From Capitulum mitella (taxonomy: Eukaryota; Arthropoda; Thecostraca; Pollicipedomorpha; Pollicipedidae): DNA of 64,000 bases. Under the pieces are notes generated by a model. That model made no database searches and had not been told where the DNA came from. It saw only the letters and a program-made list of their open reading frames with translations. Position numbers and translations under genes: made by a program. The stretch covers positions 18,155,718 to 18,219,717 of the forward strand of contig CP099840.1 of NCBI GenBank assembly GCA_030062745.1. The letters run 5' to 3'. This document shows, piece after piece, positions 12,305 to 23,126 of the stretch; position 1 is the stretch's first letter; the number at the start of each line of letters is the position of its first letter.

Positions 12305-13140
12305 AATGTCTCGATGTAATTGACCACAACATTATGTTACGACAGTTGCGACTGCACAGGGTCCACACTGCCTGGTTTGCCGCGTACCTCTGCGGTCACA
12401 CCCAGAGCGTGTCCCTGCGTCACAGCTCAGGCGTGGCGCAGCTCTCGAAAGCACTCCCAAGCGGCGTGGCCGTATTTCAAGGCTCCGCACTGGGGCTTCT
12501 CCTGTTTAGCGTATTTGCCAATGACCTGGCGCTGTTCTCTGCGGGAGCTCAAGTGGTGCAGCACGCGGACAACACCGATGTTTGTCAATGGTAAAACGAG
12601 CAAACTCCCAGCGCTGATGGCAAGAATGGAAAGCTGTCTTGTGTCTTTGAACAAATGGTTTCGCGGGAACGCCCTCAGTGTGAGTGAGCGCGAACGAAAC
12701 TCAGCTCATGTCACTTGGAAACTGCCAAAACCTGCGCAGCCCTCCAAAATTCAAATCGCTATACGTGACGCTACCCTCGGACCTTGCAACTAGATTAAAA
12801 ACCTGGGAATCATTTTCGATAAAACCTTCTCATGGGACAGCCACGTGGATCCATCAGCCGTCGCTGAGTAGGTGTGCTACTAAGGCTTTCTCACGCACGT
12901 CACCTGGTTCCCCAGGGCGTCATCATCACGCTTGTAACAGCATTCGTTCACTCGAAGGTCCGATACTGTATCTTGGTTTACGAAAATAAATCAAAAAAGA
13001 ACACGGAAAAATCCGGAAGATTTTCGTGTTCGGACTTAGTCATTTTCGGCCCTAGAAAGCTCGAGCACATCTCTGATCTGCGAGCGAGACTGGTTTCGCT
13101 GCCGACTCAGTCGCTAGCCAGTTTTTGTGCAGAGTATGGC
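12305..13140 (+). pseudogene. Decayed non-LTR retrotransposon reverse transcriptase
   Basis: Pieces of one reverse transcriptase are spread over three frames. In order they are: VIDHNIMLRQL (about 12313); HTAWFAAYLCGHTQSV (from about 12361); GVAVFQGSALGLLLFSVFANDL with the position of the catalytic YADD reading HADN (12460-12590); then LMARMESCLVSLNKWFRGNALSV (from 12617, another frame), a segment with KTQ/ETQLMSLG (12684 on), and RYCILVYENKSKKN with VIFGPRKLEHISDLRARL (to about 13110). This order matches the palm and thumb of animal CR1/Jockey-like LINE enzymes. Frameshifts, stops and the altered active site show it is dead. The 5' part may begin near 11792; the 3' end may run to about 13430. 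Confidence 0.75.
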
Positions 13141-13429
13141 TTACAAGGTGATCGAGAGCGAGAGCCCCACTCATTGGCAGCCGTCCTCCATCTGAACGGA
13201 GAAGCACGCCAATGTTGCACGAGGCAGGACGGGCTGCTGTACATCTTATGGTCCAGAACCGAGGCTGGTCAGGGGCGCTACTGTTCGAGGGCGCATTATG
13301 CAATGGGCTGTCGCTCGAACTTATGTCTCCTGGATATCAGCGTTTCTCGTCCACCATGAAACGGTGGATGGTGAACCGACAGCCAGACATGGCACGACAT
13401 GTGAGCCGCGTGTGAGTGACGTTGACTGT

Positions 13430-16400
13430 GTTTACTACGTATCCATGTGCTTTTTACCCATGTACCCTTTGACACGGAGCTTAATAGCCACTCTTTTTGT
13501 GGATCACCTCTCAAACATAGACACATACATACATTCTTACCGAATTATCACTTCGCAAAAAAACGCTTTTTCAACAGGCCATTCCAATCCAATAGGCCGT
13601 AATGATAAACAAAACCACATGCCAACCACAAAGATGGCAGCGCTGATACCGCGGCAGACAATGACAGCAGTCGATCTCCCTTTGTGTCTATGCGTGATGC
13701 TTTCCTAGCTGATACCTTCCTCCCCTTTGCTATGTCTGTGAAGCGTACTGTCAGCAATGTATTATGGAACTGATTCATGCGTCAGTAGCGCTGTAGTAAG
13801 ATATTTACCAGATAGCAACGCTTGTTTTTTTTCTTTAAATAAATGTAGGTATTTTATTTGTCACGTCCTGTGACTGTGACAGGGTGGTCCTGCCATCTAG
13901 CGGGCGGTGTGTGGGTGACTAGGAGTGGCCATCTTGGAGTACTTAGTAACCTATGTTGCAACCCAGACGGCAATAAATACCTACGTTAATGCACACACAC
14001 CTTTTGAACGTTATAGTGTCCTCCATGACGTTTTCCATGCTTCTATACAAACACATATATAACATATATACACAAATACGACACTTCAGTGTGGCAGTTC
14101 CTCCTCTATTCCAAATGGCGATGCCGATTCTCCTAAACTGTATGAAAGCTTTACGTATAAAAGCTGTAATGCTTGACATATTATATATTATCAGATTGTT
14201 TTCTACCACTGCAGTTATTTTACTTTGCCCAGTATTCTGTATTACCATAGCTTTTCTCTCCATCTGTGGAATAATTTTGAAGTTCTGCAGCTATGAAAAA
14301 ATAATATCTAAGCTTTTAAAAGCCCGCGTAAGCCCGCAAGCCTGGTGGCAAAGTCTGGAAAACGCCCTGCCAGCGCCAAAACCCGCAGACTGCGGGCCTG
14401 CGGTGTCAAAAATGGCAGCTCAAATATATAAGAAGCGAGCGTTCCTCTGAAACGTCCGCAAAATGGTCTGACGTTTCTCTCAGAAATAGCTCCTGGAACC
14501 GCTCTTCATCCATATAGGATGTTTAAATTTCGGTGTAATGTGAAAAAAGACTACATAGCAATAGCCGCCAAATTTCAGTACGATAAATCAAATGGTTTGC
14601 TTTGGCATCGGAAAAATCACCGGCGACCGAATCGTTCCTACGCGCATCAAAATATGGCTAAGTACAAGAGAATTCATCGCCATACACGGTGAAATAGCCT
14701 CTTCGAAAACTTTCCCGATTCTAAGTGCGTTGTCTTGATCTGCCAGTACGGGTTATGATCCGCGGAAGACCGAATTCAAATGCTAAAATGTGACTAAGAA
14801 CGGTCTCATTCACTCCCCTTCCTCAGACCAAAATAAACACGGCGATACTCTTCCATGCTTGGATATTTTGTGGTCCAAGGCTGCTTTTTTCAAGACAGCA
14901 TGCAAGATGTTATCTTTTAAACGAGTAGATGCTTTTTACTGCCGCCACCAGCGCCACTGAAATTCCTGTAAGCGACTTCTCATGCACTGCAATACGGCTG
15001 TTGTTCTGAATTAATTTCTTTACCATAAATTATTTACGTATAGCTAATACCGCTTCAGAACACTGTGGATAATGTTTTTCAGTGCTGAAGTAAACTCGAA
15101 GTCGGGTCGCGCTTTTGAATTTTGTGCGCCTGACATTGCATTTCAACTACGAATGCATGCCGGTGGCCGTCGACAGTACTGCACATCAGCAAAAGGTACA
15201 TCGCATGGTTACAAAATGCGCGGCTTGGAAAGTCTCGAGATAAAGAGGCGTAAGTCTGCATGATTAATCAAAACAATGATGAAATAAAAAATATCATTAT
15301 GGAATAAAATGAAATAGTTGACAATTCCTCACCGAAACGCTGCAGAGCCAATGTCCCCGGAGATGCCTTTCATCCATGAATATACGATTAATGCTACTAC
15401 CCAGAGAGATATTGTCAGGAACGCTCAAACAAATTATTCGTGTCCAGTGAAGAAGCACGAGAGCCTGGCAATGAGCAGATTTGAACTCCGTTCACAGGTA
15501 TGCGTTCGGACCAGACTACAGCTCATTATATCTCCCAGCCGCCGGCACCTGCTCGGATCCCGATTCTTACGGGTATTATGTTGCATGTATTCCAGCAGTC
15601 GCTTGCAGGCACCGTACACCACATCCAGACGCACCACGTCTATGCCCTGGTGGCAGCTGTCCGATCTACTGTCAGGTAGCCTCTTACCAGTTACCCCAAA
15701 AATTTCCCCCTGACGGGGAAGGGTCACACTGGCAGAGGCGCGTTCAGGAAGCGGCCAGAGCACCGGCAGGACCGAATTTCGTGTTTTCCACGCGTTTAAA
15801 GATTCTGAATGGTTTCCGGGCATGGCCCGAGTGGTGTGGATGTACGTGAGTTCTGCCGTCCACAGTTTGTGGGATGGCGACAAATGGTATCGGCAATCAT
15901 GGAGCTAAACTTCACCTTCCACTGCCGGTCGTGCCATAAATCTTGGAATCCATCACTGTTCATGCGGCAACCTGTACGTTCCAAACCATTCCCTTACTGC
16001 GTGGTGGTGGGCGGCAATGCCAAGCTGACAGGTCTCGTCCTTGGTTTCGGATGACCCAACTGGCGTGGGCGGGCGCAGGTCGACCCTAAGCTGGGGCGAT
16101 CATGGCCGCAGGCCAACACGATTGTAAAACAACAGCGATGCCCATTCGCATAGCTCCTGTTACACATCCGTTCATAACTTGTAAAAAAAGCTATCTATAA
16201 TGTAACTGATGGGTGACATTTTGACTTGTGTCCCAGACCCCTTGCGGTCTGGAACAGCTCGTTACCCGATACTGAAAAGTGATATAGTGTTCAGCACGAA
16301 GGAACGCCAGAAACTGGGTTTTGAAAATAGTTAAACTGGCACCATGTGGAATTTGAGAGAACATGTGGAGCTGCAGAAAACGCAGACATGGTAACAGAAC

Positions 16401-16890
16401 AACAACGAAACAACCCATAACAACGCTAAAAATGGCAACACCGGGAACACTGATGTACAAGAACGAGGAACAACGACGCCAAAGACCAAGTTTGGAATCA
16501 TATGTATAAGAATGTTTCTGGTTTAACAAGACGGACCCATCAGTGTGCCGACGTCTGCTTATTTTCATGTACCAAACACAGATCCCATCGGATGAGCAGG
16601 TTCAGAAAGGACAGCAATGTATAACAACAAAGATTTCAACTAAATATGGAAATCAATGTGATAGAACTGTCTTGCGGGTAGATGATTTGGGCCGCAACCA
16701 AACGGTGAAAACCGCACCACAAGAACCTTATAACCGGATAACGTACTCCTGCGTAAAAAAGAAACAAGCGGCCCATGGTTTACAGTGGCGCCTTCTACAA
16801 TGGCAAGCAGGTGTGGATGATTCAAAGCTGCACCCTGAGGAAGCCGATATGGAGAGAATCGGATAAAGCAAACACAAAACGCCTCCTAAC
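13430..16890. other. Intergenic segment without a supported gene
   Basis: Frames of 120-150 codons occur on both strands (13989-14450, 15318-15883), but they overlap each other, are AT-biased or cysteine/arginine-scattered, and show no domain I recognise. No tandem repeat stands out. Confidence 0.4.
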
Positions 16891-17120
16891 AAAATTACCC
16901 TGAGTCCGGAGCGCTGGCGGCAGAATATGGTCGCTCCGTCAGCATATCACGTACACCCATCAGGACCGCCTCGAGGCGAATGCGCCGCCAGCAGGGCAAA
17001 ATGGCGGCGCGCTCTGACGCGGAGTGCCAGCCGGCCTCCGCAGGGTGGCGCGCTCGGAGCGCTGGTCCGTCCCGGCGCTGGGCTGGGCTGAGCCCCCCCG
17101 CCAGCGTAACAGGCGGCATA

Positions 17121-17250
17121 CAGCAAACGCGACCGCTCGGCACGTGCTAGCGTCCGGCCCCTGCGGCCTTCAGACGCCGCGTCACGACCCCGCCGCGCAC
17201 AACACAGCAAACACGACCGCTCCACACGCAACAGCATCCGTCGGCCCGCG
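17121..17250. repeat. GC-rich 84-bp imperfect tandem duplication 3' of the fucosyltransferase
   Basis: CAGCAAACRCGACCGCTC occurs at 17121 and 17205, with related flanking sequence ending in GCCC-rich DNA. The GC-rich block 16900-17290 keeps arginine/alanine-rich frames open on both strands; these are not taken as genes. Confidence 0.6.
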
Positions 17251-17297
17251 CGGCCCATGGATGTTCCCGCGACGAGCCGGCGGTGCCTCAGCACGCA

Positions 17298-18609
17298 TCA
17301 CCGCATCGCGATCCAGTTAGTGGCGCCGGCCAGCTGGATCTCCAGCAGCGGCGCGTGCCGGTCGCCGCGCGAGAGGTGCGTCTGCACTTCCGGCACCAGC
17401 ACGGTGCCTCCTGCCAGGTAGGCGCCCCAGAAGCCGTACGTGCCCACCGTGACGATCGAGTGGTTACAGGCGGACAATAGCGCCATGTCGCGGCCCGGGT
17501 CGCCGATGTCACGGTTGCCGGCCATCACGACGTCGTTCCGCGGTGACCTGAGCTCTTTCTCGATGTGGCCCAGGTCGTCGGAGCAGACGATGAAGAGTGC
17601 GTCCGGGAAACGGGCGCGATAGTACTCCATCGTTTTGTTGAAGTAGGTCTGGTCTGGCAGCGAGCTGTTGTACTGCTTCTGGATGTAGTTGTTGTAGTCG
17701 GTACGGCGGATGTGGAAGCCTATGTAAGTGACGGAGCTTCTGTTTCCGCGGGCGTACCGCAAGAAGTCTTGAGCCTGCTTTTTAAGCCGGGGCGCAAACT
17801 CAAACTCCTTGCGCAGCTCCGTATAAAACGGGTGGAATACATCTATCCCGTTCCGATCCGGGTAATTGGCAATGCGAAAAAACTCCTTCTCCTGTTTTTT
17901 GTCTCCAGGGCGACAAGTGAGCTGCTCCTCGGCCTCCTGATACAAAATGTTCTTCCACTTCGCGTCGGGCACATCCGTGGTGGGCCTCAGCGATATGTTT
18001 GGAAAGTACCTCTGCAAGGTGTTCCACATGCGGCTCTCCACGTACCCGGTGGCGCCGAACATCCTTTGGTAGCTATAGATGATGCTATACAGGCCCATCA
18101 GGTTGCCCAGGCGGCCAATGGAGTTGTACACGACCGCCTTGTTGCAGCCGTCCGCGTCGAGCTGCTGCGGCACCTGGGCGCCGATCTGAGCGCACACCCA
18201 GCGCACCACTTGCCGGACATCCGGCGTCAGGCCCGCGCCGCTGCGCCTCATCCGAGCGCACACGGTCCGCAGCGCGGCCTCCTCGGACGGCTCGGTGGTG
18301 GCCGGCGGCGGCCGTCCCGTCGTCGTCCCGGCCGGCCTGGACGCCGCCGGCTCGGGGCTCTGCGGCCGCACGTCCTCCGCCACGGTGACGACGACCGGAG
18401 GCCGCTGGCTGGCGGCCACTCGGCGGCGGCTGACCCCACCTGGCGTCGACCGCTGCCTGCCGGAACGGAGGCGCCCGGCCGACGCCTGTCGCCGTCAGCA
18501 GACTGCGGTCCAACCGCAGCTGCAGCACCAGCACAATGGCGAACAGCACCAGCAGGCCGGCCGCACCCGCCTGCAGCCGCCGACCGCCGCTACGACAGAG
18601 CGCGAGCAT
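17298..18609 (-). CDS. Galactoside alpha-1,2-fucosyltransferase-like (GT11), single exon with a frame break in the stem
   Basis: A Golgi type II glycosyltransferase that should transfer fucose from GDP-fucose to galactose on glycans. The catalytic frame (17298 to about 18500) holds the GT11 motifs in order: NSIGRLGNLMGLYS, the GDP-fucose-binding FHIRRTDY, FIVCSDDL, and the C-terminal SIVTVGTYGFWGAYLAGG. NRS, NSS, NKT and NHS are possible glycosylation sites. The open catalytic frame lacks a membrane anchor: an in-frame stop lies near 18501. The anchor is found one frame away, starting at ATG 18609, with a short basic tail and AGLLVLFAIVLVLQL. The two frames overlap in the GC-rich stem (about 18420-18500), so a one-base difference, a sequence error or a tiny intron must join them. 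The 370-codon plus-strand frame 17565-18677 is its antisense shadow. The enzyme family is certain; intactness is not. Confidence 0.85.
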
Positions 18610-19160
18610 GGCGCGCACCCACCACCTTCTCGGAGAACCGACTGGCTGGCAGCGCGCCCGGCCGACGCTGCCAATAAACGGCCCGGCCCGTCTGCGGCGC
18701 CGCGGGGCGGGCGGGGCCAGCGCTCGGTATCAGGGCCGCCAAGGTGCGTACGCCCTCTGGTTGTGTACCTGCCAGAGCCGTGCGTCACTGCGGCCGCCAC
18801 GTGCTCACCGCCTGGCGAGCTAATCTGATCGGGCGAGGCTCATAAGACGGACGTTCAAAGACGTACGCTGAGAAGACCTACGCTCAGGGTAGGAACTTAA
18901 CGTTTTTGATTGGGAATACAGTCAGAGGTATAAGCAAACTAACCCATCTGAAAATGCGAATTTTTCATCGGATTTCGGTCACTCTTTTTGCAACCTGGAA
19001 CACTAAAAAAAAAGATAAAGAAAGTGTTTTATTATATACAACTGGGACGCTTTATCATTTGGAACAGCTGCTCAAAGCATGGTTATTTTATTTAGAGGTG
19101 GCATTATCTTCGCCAAGGTATCAAGAATTGTGCTTAGGTGAGATCGGTGGGCCATCGGAG
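18610..19160. other. Upstream flank of the fucosyltransferase, no gene seen
   Basis: GC-rich to about 18850 (presumably promoter and 5' UTR), then AT-rich. No TATA box or initiator can be picked with confidence. Confidence 0.4.
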
Positions 19161-19169
19161 CAGTCTGTT

Positions 19170-19283
19170 TTCGTATGTATGTATGTATGTATGTAGGTAT
19201 TGAAAGTATCACTAGTACAAGTCTCTATATACTTGTATACACACGTATATACAGGTATATACAAGTATCATATATATATAAAC

Positions 19284-19325
<42 letters not shown>

Positions 19326-19340
19326 GTATATACAAGTATC
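19170..19340. repeat. TATG and TA microsatellites
   Basis: (TATG)n at about 19171-19196, an irregular TATACA stretch, then (TA)n at 19289-19320. The satellite with TGACCT clusters follows directly. Confidence 0.9.
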
Positions 19341-19380
19341 ATTGTGCCGAACGTGTCGTTAGTAGGGACTTTAAAGGCAT

Positions 19381-19800
19381 GTTCCATACAAATCGACATA
19401 TTGCAAAGCAAATCTGGACGAGGTCATTGAAATAGTTGACCTTGACCTTTGATGACCTTGTCCCAAAATGACCTTGGTATATATAAGCGTATCCATGTGA
19501 GCATACGTGTTTTTATTAGCGCCTTTGAATGCATATTTCACACAAATCGACATGTCGAAGAGCAAATCTGGACGAGGTCACAAGATATTTGACCTTAAAC
19601 TTTGGTGACCTTGACCTTCACTGACCTTGGCATATTTAAGCGTATCAGTGTACGCACACGTGTTTTTATTAGGGTCCCTGAATGCATATTTCATACAAAC
19701 GGATATATCGCAAAACAAATGTGGATCAGGTCTAAAGACGTTTGACCTTGACCTTTGATGACCTTGACCCCTGTTGACACTGACTTTGTTCTTGGTACAT
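19381..19800 (+). repeat. Satellite, three ~150-bp units carrying TGACCT clusters
   Basis: Units begin with TTCCATACAAATCGACATA-like text at about 19381, 19533 and 19687. Each unit then has CAAATCTGGACGAGGTC (or CAAATGTGGATCAGGTC), a cluster of TGACCT hexamers, a TTGGTATATATAAGCG-like line, and ACGTGTTTTTATTAG. Unit 1 contains TTGACCTTGACCTTTGATG; units 2 and 3 keep three or more of the hexamers. The hexamers are among the better conserved parts of the unit. Confidence 0.85.
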
Positions 19801-20267
19801 CCATCACTTATGCTATACCCGAATGACGTCGCGTGATTGTGTCCAAACGGTAGTCTTAGATACAACGCTGGCCGTTTCACAAAGTCCCCATTTGTCAACG
19901 ACAACCGTTGATTTCGTTATGTTTGCTCGACTTTAAATGCTTGTAACTTAAAATGAAATTCGGCCGATTTTCGATTTTTCTGCGTCAGTCGACGAGTTAT
20001 TTGGTTCCCATAAATGTCACAAAGTAACAGGAACCAGCTCCAATGCGTTCCCGAGATAATCAAGAAAAACGGGTGGGGGGCACAAAAAGATCTCCCTTCC
20101 ACTGCGCATGTCAAAACACTTGGAACATCTGACACTGTGACTGCCGTTGCTGTTCAAATGGGTACGTTTTACTTCACCTCACTAGTGACTGTGTATTATC
20201 GTTTTTGTAATCTTGACCAGAGGGCAGAATAGCCACTGCGTGGACGCTTTCAATACATACATACATA

Positions 20268-21005
20268 CATACACCAAACGGTACTGGCACGGATTATTGA
20301 TGAAGAACAGGCAGTATGATGGTCATACATCATCACTGGTAGCGATCAACTATGGAAAGACAGTGTTTTTGTTCAACGTGATTTTTAACATTGCAATACA
20401 CAGAGTCGCCATGTAGTCAACGCAGCGTCTACTTACCTAACGCACGCCAATATGCAAACGCTACTGGTGCGGATTGTGGATCAAGAACAGGCAATGTGAC
20501 GACCGTATATCATCATTGCTGATGTTACATTGTACGGAAACGACGTCTTTTTTTCCCAGCGCGATCTTTCACACTGCAGAGCCACACCCACACAGTCCCA
20601 ACGTAGACAGCGCACCGTCTATTTACATAGCGGACACCAACATGCAAACGGTACCCGTATAGATCATAAATCAAGGATGGGCAGTGTGATGGTTGTACAT
20701 AATCACTGCTGACATTCTACAGCGCACAGTTTTTTTTACTCATCATGGTCTTTAAAACAGCGATGCTGTTACCCAAGCGATCCTCACATAGCAACCGCAC
20801 CGTCTGCTTACGATATCGCACACCAATATGGAACGGATTATTCATGAAGAACAGGAAGTGTGATGGCGAAATATCAGCATTGTTGGTGACATATTGTGCG
20901 GAAGTGACGTTTCTGTTTATCGTGATCTTTAACATTGTAATGTTATTACCTACATGATCCCCACGTAGTCACCGCACCGTGCACTTACCTAGCGCACACC
21001 AAAAT
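20268..21005 (+). repeat. Satellite, four ~180-bp units
   Basis: A line like GGATTATTGATGAAGAACAG recurs at about 20291, 20471, 20662 and 20835. Other unit landmarks recur in the same order: CACCAATATGCAAACG, CGTGATCTTTAACATTG, and a phrase like CACATAGTCACCGCACCGTC. Spacing is 180, 191 and 173 bp. A short (CATA)n run precedes the array at 20258-20277. Small open frames here are translations of the unit. Confidence 0.85.
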
Positions 21006-21261
21006 GCAAACCTTGATCGGTGTGCCGATATCGGCCTTTGCAGTGTTGCACAACATTCCGTGGAAATATGCAACATGGGACAAACTGACTTGTTGGGTCA
21101 TTTAGAAATGTGAAATGGATGTTACATGTGTGCTCCTGTGGTACTCTGAGTTTGAAACTACACAACTGGGGCCAATGCAATGCTTTTTGTGCCCTGGGCT
21201 CTTTCAATGTGCCTTTTTTTAGAATCTTCGCGTCAAATGGGCCAGGAAAGATGTATCGCAT

Positions 21262-21750
21262 GACATGTCGTAACAGGGATCAAAGTTGACCCAGCACTTA
21301 GCCTTGAACTTGCGCGACCTTGGACCAGGTGGCACATAGAGATTAAGACAACTAGAGATTAAGCTGCCAGGAACAAATAAACACGCATGATTTAGTTTCG
21401 ATTTGCTTTCCATTGTGATTCGGTAATTCTGGAGAAAGTGGTCCCTTTTTCGTGATTGACCTGACCTGTGACGTCATCAGCGGGTCAAAATTAAAAAAGT
21501 GTGTAAGTCACGGAAACGAAACGTTCGGCGCTATCGATTGGCGTTTGAATCAGCCGAATCGAACGATTGGTTCTCGTGCGATTGGTTCTTGAGCGGAGCC
21601 ATCCTAACCAATGTGAGTATTTTTACATACTCATCCTAGCGGCGAGAAAACAACGAATATTGCCCCGGTGGCAAAACCGAGAACTACAATCGCGCGTTAA
21701 CCTTACCCTCGACGATGCGCATGGTGTGCGATCGGTAAGGATTACCCCTC
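21262..21750 (+). repeat. Dispersed ~490-bp repeat, copy 1 (inverted relative to 62465-62940)
   Basis: This stretch matches the reverse complement of 62465-62940 almost throughout: AGGGATCAAAGTTGACCCAG, TTAAGCTGCCAGGAACA, TCGTGATTGACCTGACCTG, TGACGTCATCAGCGGGTC, and GAACTACAATCGCGCGTTAA all appear in the same order. It is non-coding. No clear terminal inverted repeat was found; family unknown. Confidence 0.85.
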
Positions 21751-21906
21751 ATTTTGTGACAGGGACGTGTACACAGGGGTAAAGAATGTGGGTAGAAAAT
21801 CATTGAAGAAGACCTTCGGAAACAGTCAAATCCCCGTAGGGTGTGCAAGTTTTTACCAACATACCTCTGTACGGCCTCGGCCGCCAGGCTGAAATTGATG
21901 TGTTCA

Positions 21907-22014
21907 CAGTCTGCTGTCGTTGCCGATCAGTTCGCAACTCGAAAGATGATTCGTTGGACACAGTCTGCTGTCATTGCTGACGAGCTGGCTACTCAAAAGG
22001 TGATTCGCTGGGGT
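21907..22014 (-). repeat. 54-bp tandem duplication (18-codon period)
   Basis: CAGTCTGCTGTCRTTGC begins units at 21907 and 21961. Read on the minus strand the period of 54 gives an 18-residue duplication inside an 85-codon frame (21904-22161), but that frame has no other sign of being a gene. Confidence 0.6.
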
Positions 22015-22229
22015 TAACGATGTGTTATCGGAGCTATCGGTCCCACTAAGTGGCGAAAAGGAGCTGGAGTAAAACCGATAAATCTGTGCTGGCAGCACGA
22101 TGCTGGAGTAATTGAAAATATCGGTAAATATTTGGCCCTTCGTTGGATTAGGGGAAAACAAATGATACGCGACGATTCAGGCCAGTGTCCTCTTTGATCG
22201 CACGCATACAGCTAAAATTCGAGATTTGA

Positions 22230-22620
22230 CTAGACACACTTCCTTTAAGGATGTTCCTCTGTAACAAGGGGTATATCTGGAAGTCTTGGGGCCCCTCTAG
22301 CCGTATCCGGGGTTTTTGCTAACGCTTCAGTGGTGTCACTGGCAGTCTCGCAGTCTCGGGGGGGGGCTTTTCCCGTGTCAGGAGCCCGCTTAACACACTC
22401 TGGGGCCCTCTGATCGTCTTTGCCCTCGCAGGGGCCCCTTGATCTTTCTGACAGTCTCAGGAGCCCTTTGTCGTGTAGGGGCCCAACTCGCCGTCTCGGA
22501 ATCCACATGATTTTGCCGGGGCCCCTTAACCGCGTCAAATACCCTCAGGTTTTCGAAAAGGTCAGTGTAGCCCATTCGAGGCCTTCTTGAAATTGAGGCG
22601 GTCCAGGGCTTTCCTCTGTT
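22230..22620 (-). repeat. Quasi-periodic ~30-bp GGCCCC-rich array, left part
   Basis: Repeats of the kind GGGGCCCCT...ctc about every 30 bases, strongly diverged. A longer module (about 22518-22576, minus strand) resembles modules at 25954-26014 (minus), 31222-31283 (plus) and 31467-31533 (plus), showing these are parts of one family. The transposon 22744-25712 separates this block from its continuation at 25740. Confidence 0.65.
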
Positions 22621-22692
22621 TTCCTATATGTAATGTATATATGTGTATGATATATATATGTTTTATGAAGATATATACGTATAAAAGAACTA

Positions 22693-22693
<1 letters not shown>

Positions 22694-22743
<50 letters not shown>
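22694..22743. repeat. TA microsatellite at the left edge of the transposon
   Basis: (TA)n directly abutting the inverted terminal repeat. The target duplication of the element is hidden in it. Confidence 0.95.
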
Positions 22744-22744
<1 letters not shown>

Positions 22745-23126
22745 GGTGGCACTTATTCGGCCATAATTTTTTTTGGAGAATTTCTACGGGGACGGGCAGC
22801 CAAACTGTTCTATCCCCGGCAAAAACAAGGTGTGTATTTTTTGGGGGAAAAATTTTTATGTTTAGAGGTCGCTCAACAAGGTCAAAGTTTCTATTTTTTG
22901 GGGAAAAATGATTTTTTCAGTATTTTGTTTTTAATGTTTCTCGTTCTAAATCTGTCATTTGTAGTAATGAACAGCATCACACTTGGTGTAAATAACATAT
23001 ATTCAACACTCTTGGTTCCAGGTAGACCCCCTCTTCTCGAGAATTAGCCCTTCAAAGGTGGTGGGTGGGGGGTCTCATGTGTGCCCAGCTCATGCCAGCT
23101 ACCACTCATTTTCGCCTAGTTTGCAG

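Noticed and set aside
17565..18677. 370-codon plus-strand frame
   Set aside because: Antisense of the fucosyltransferase; GC-rich third positions keep it open. No domain.
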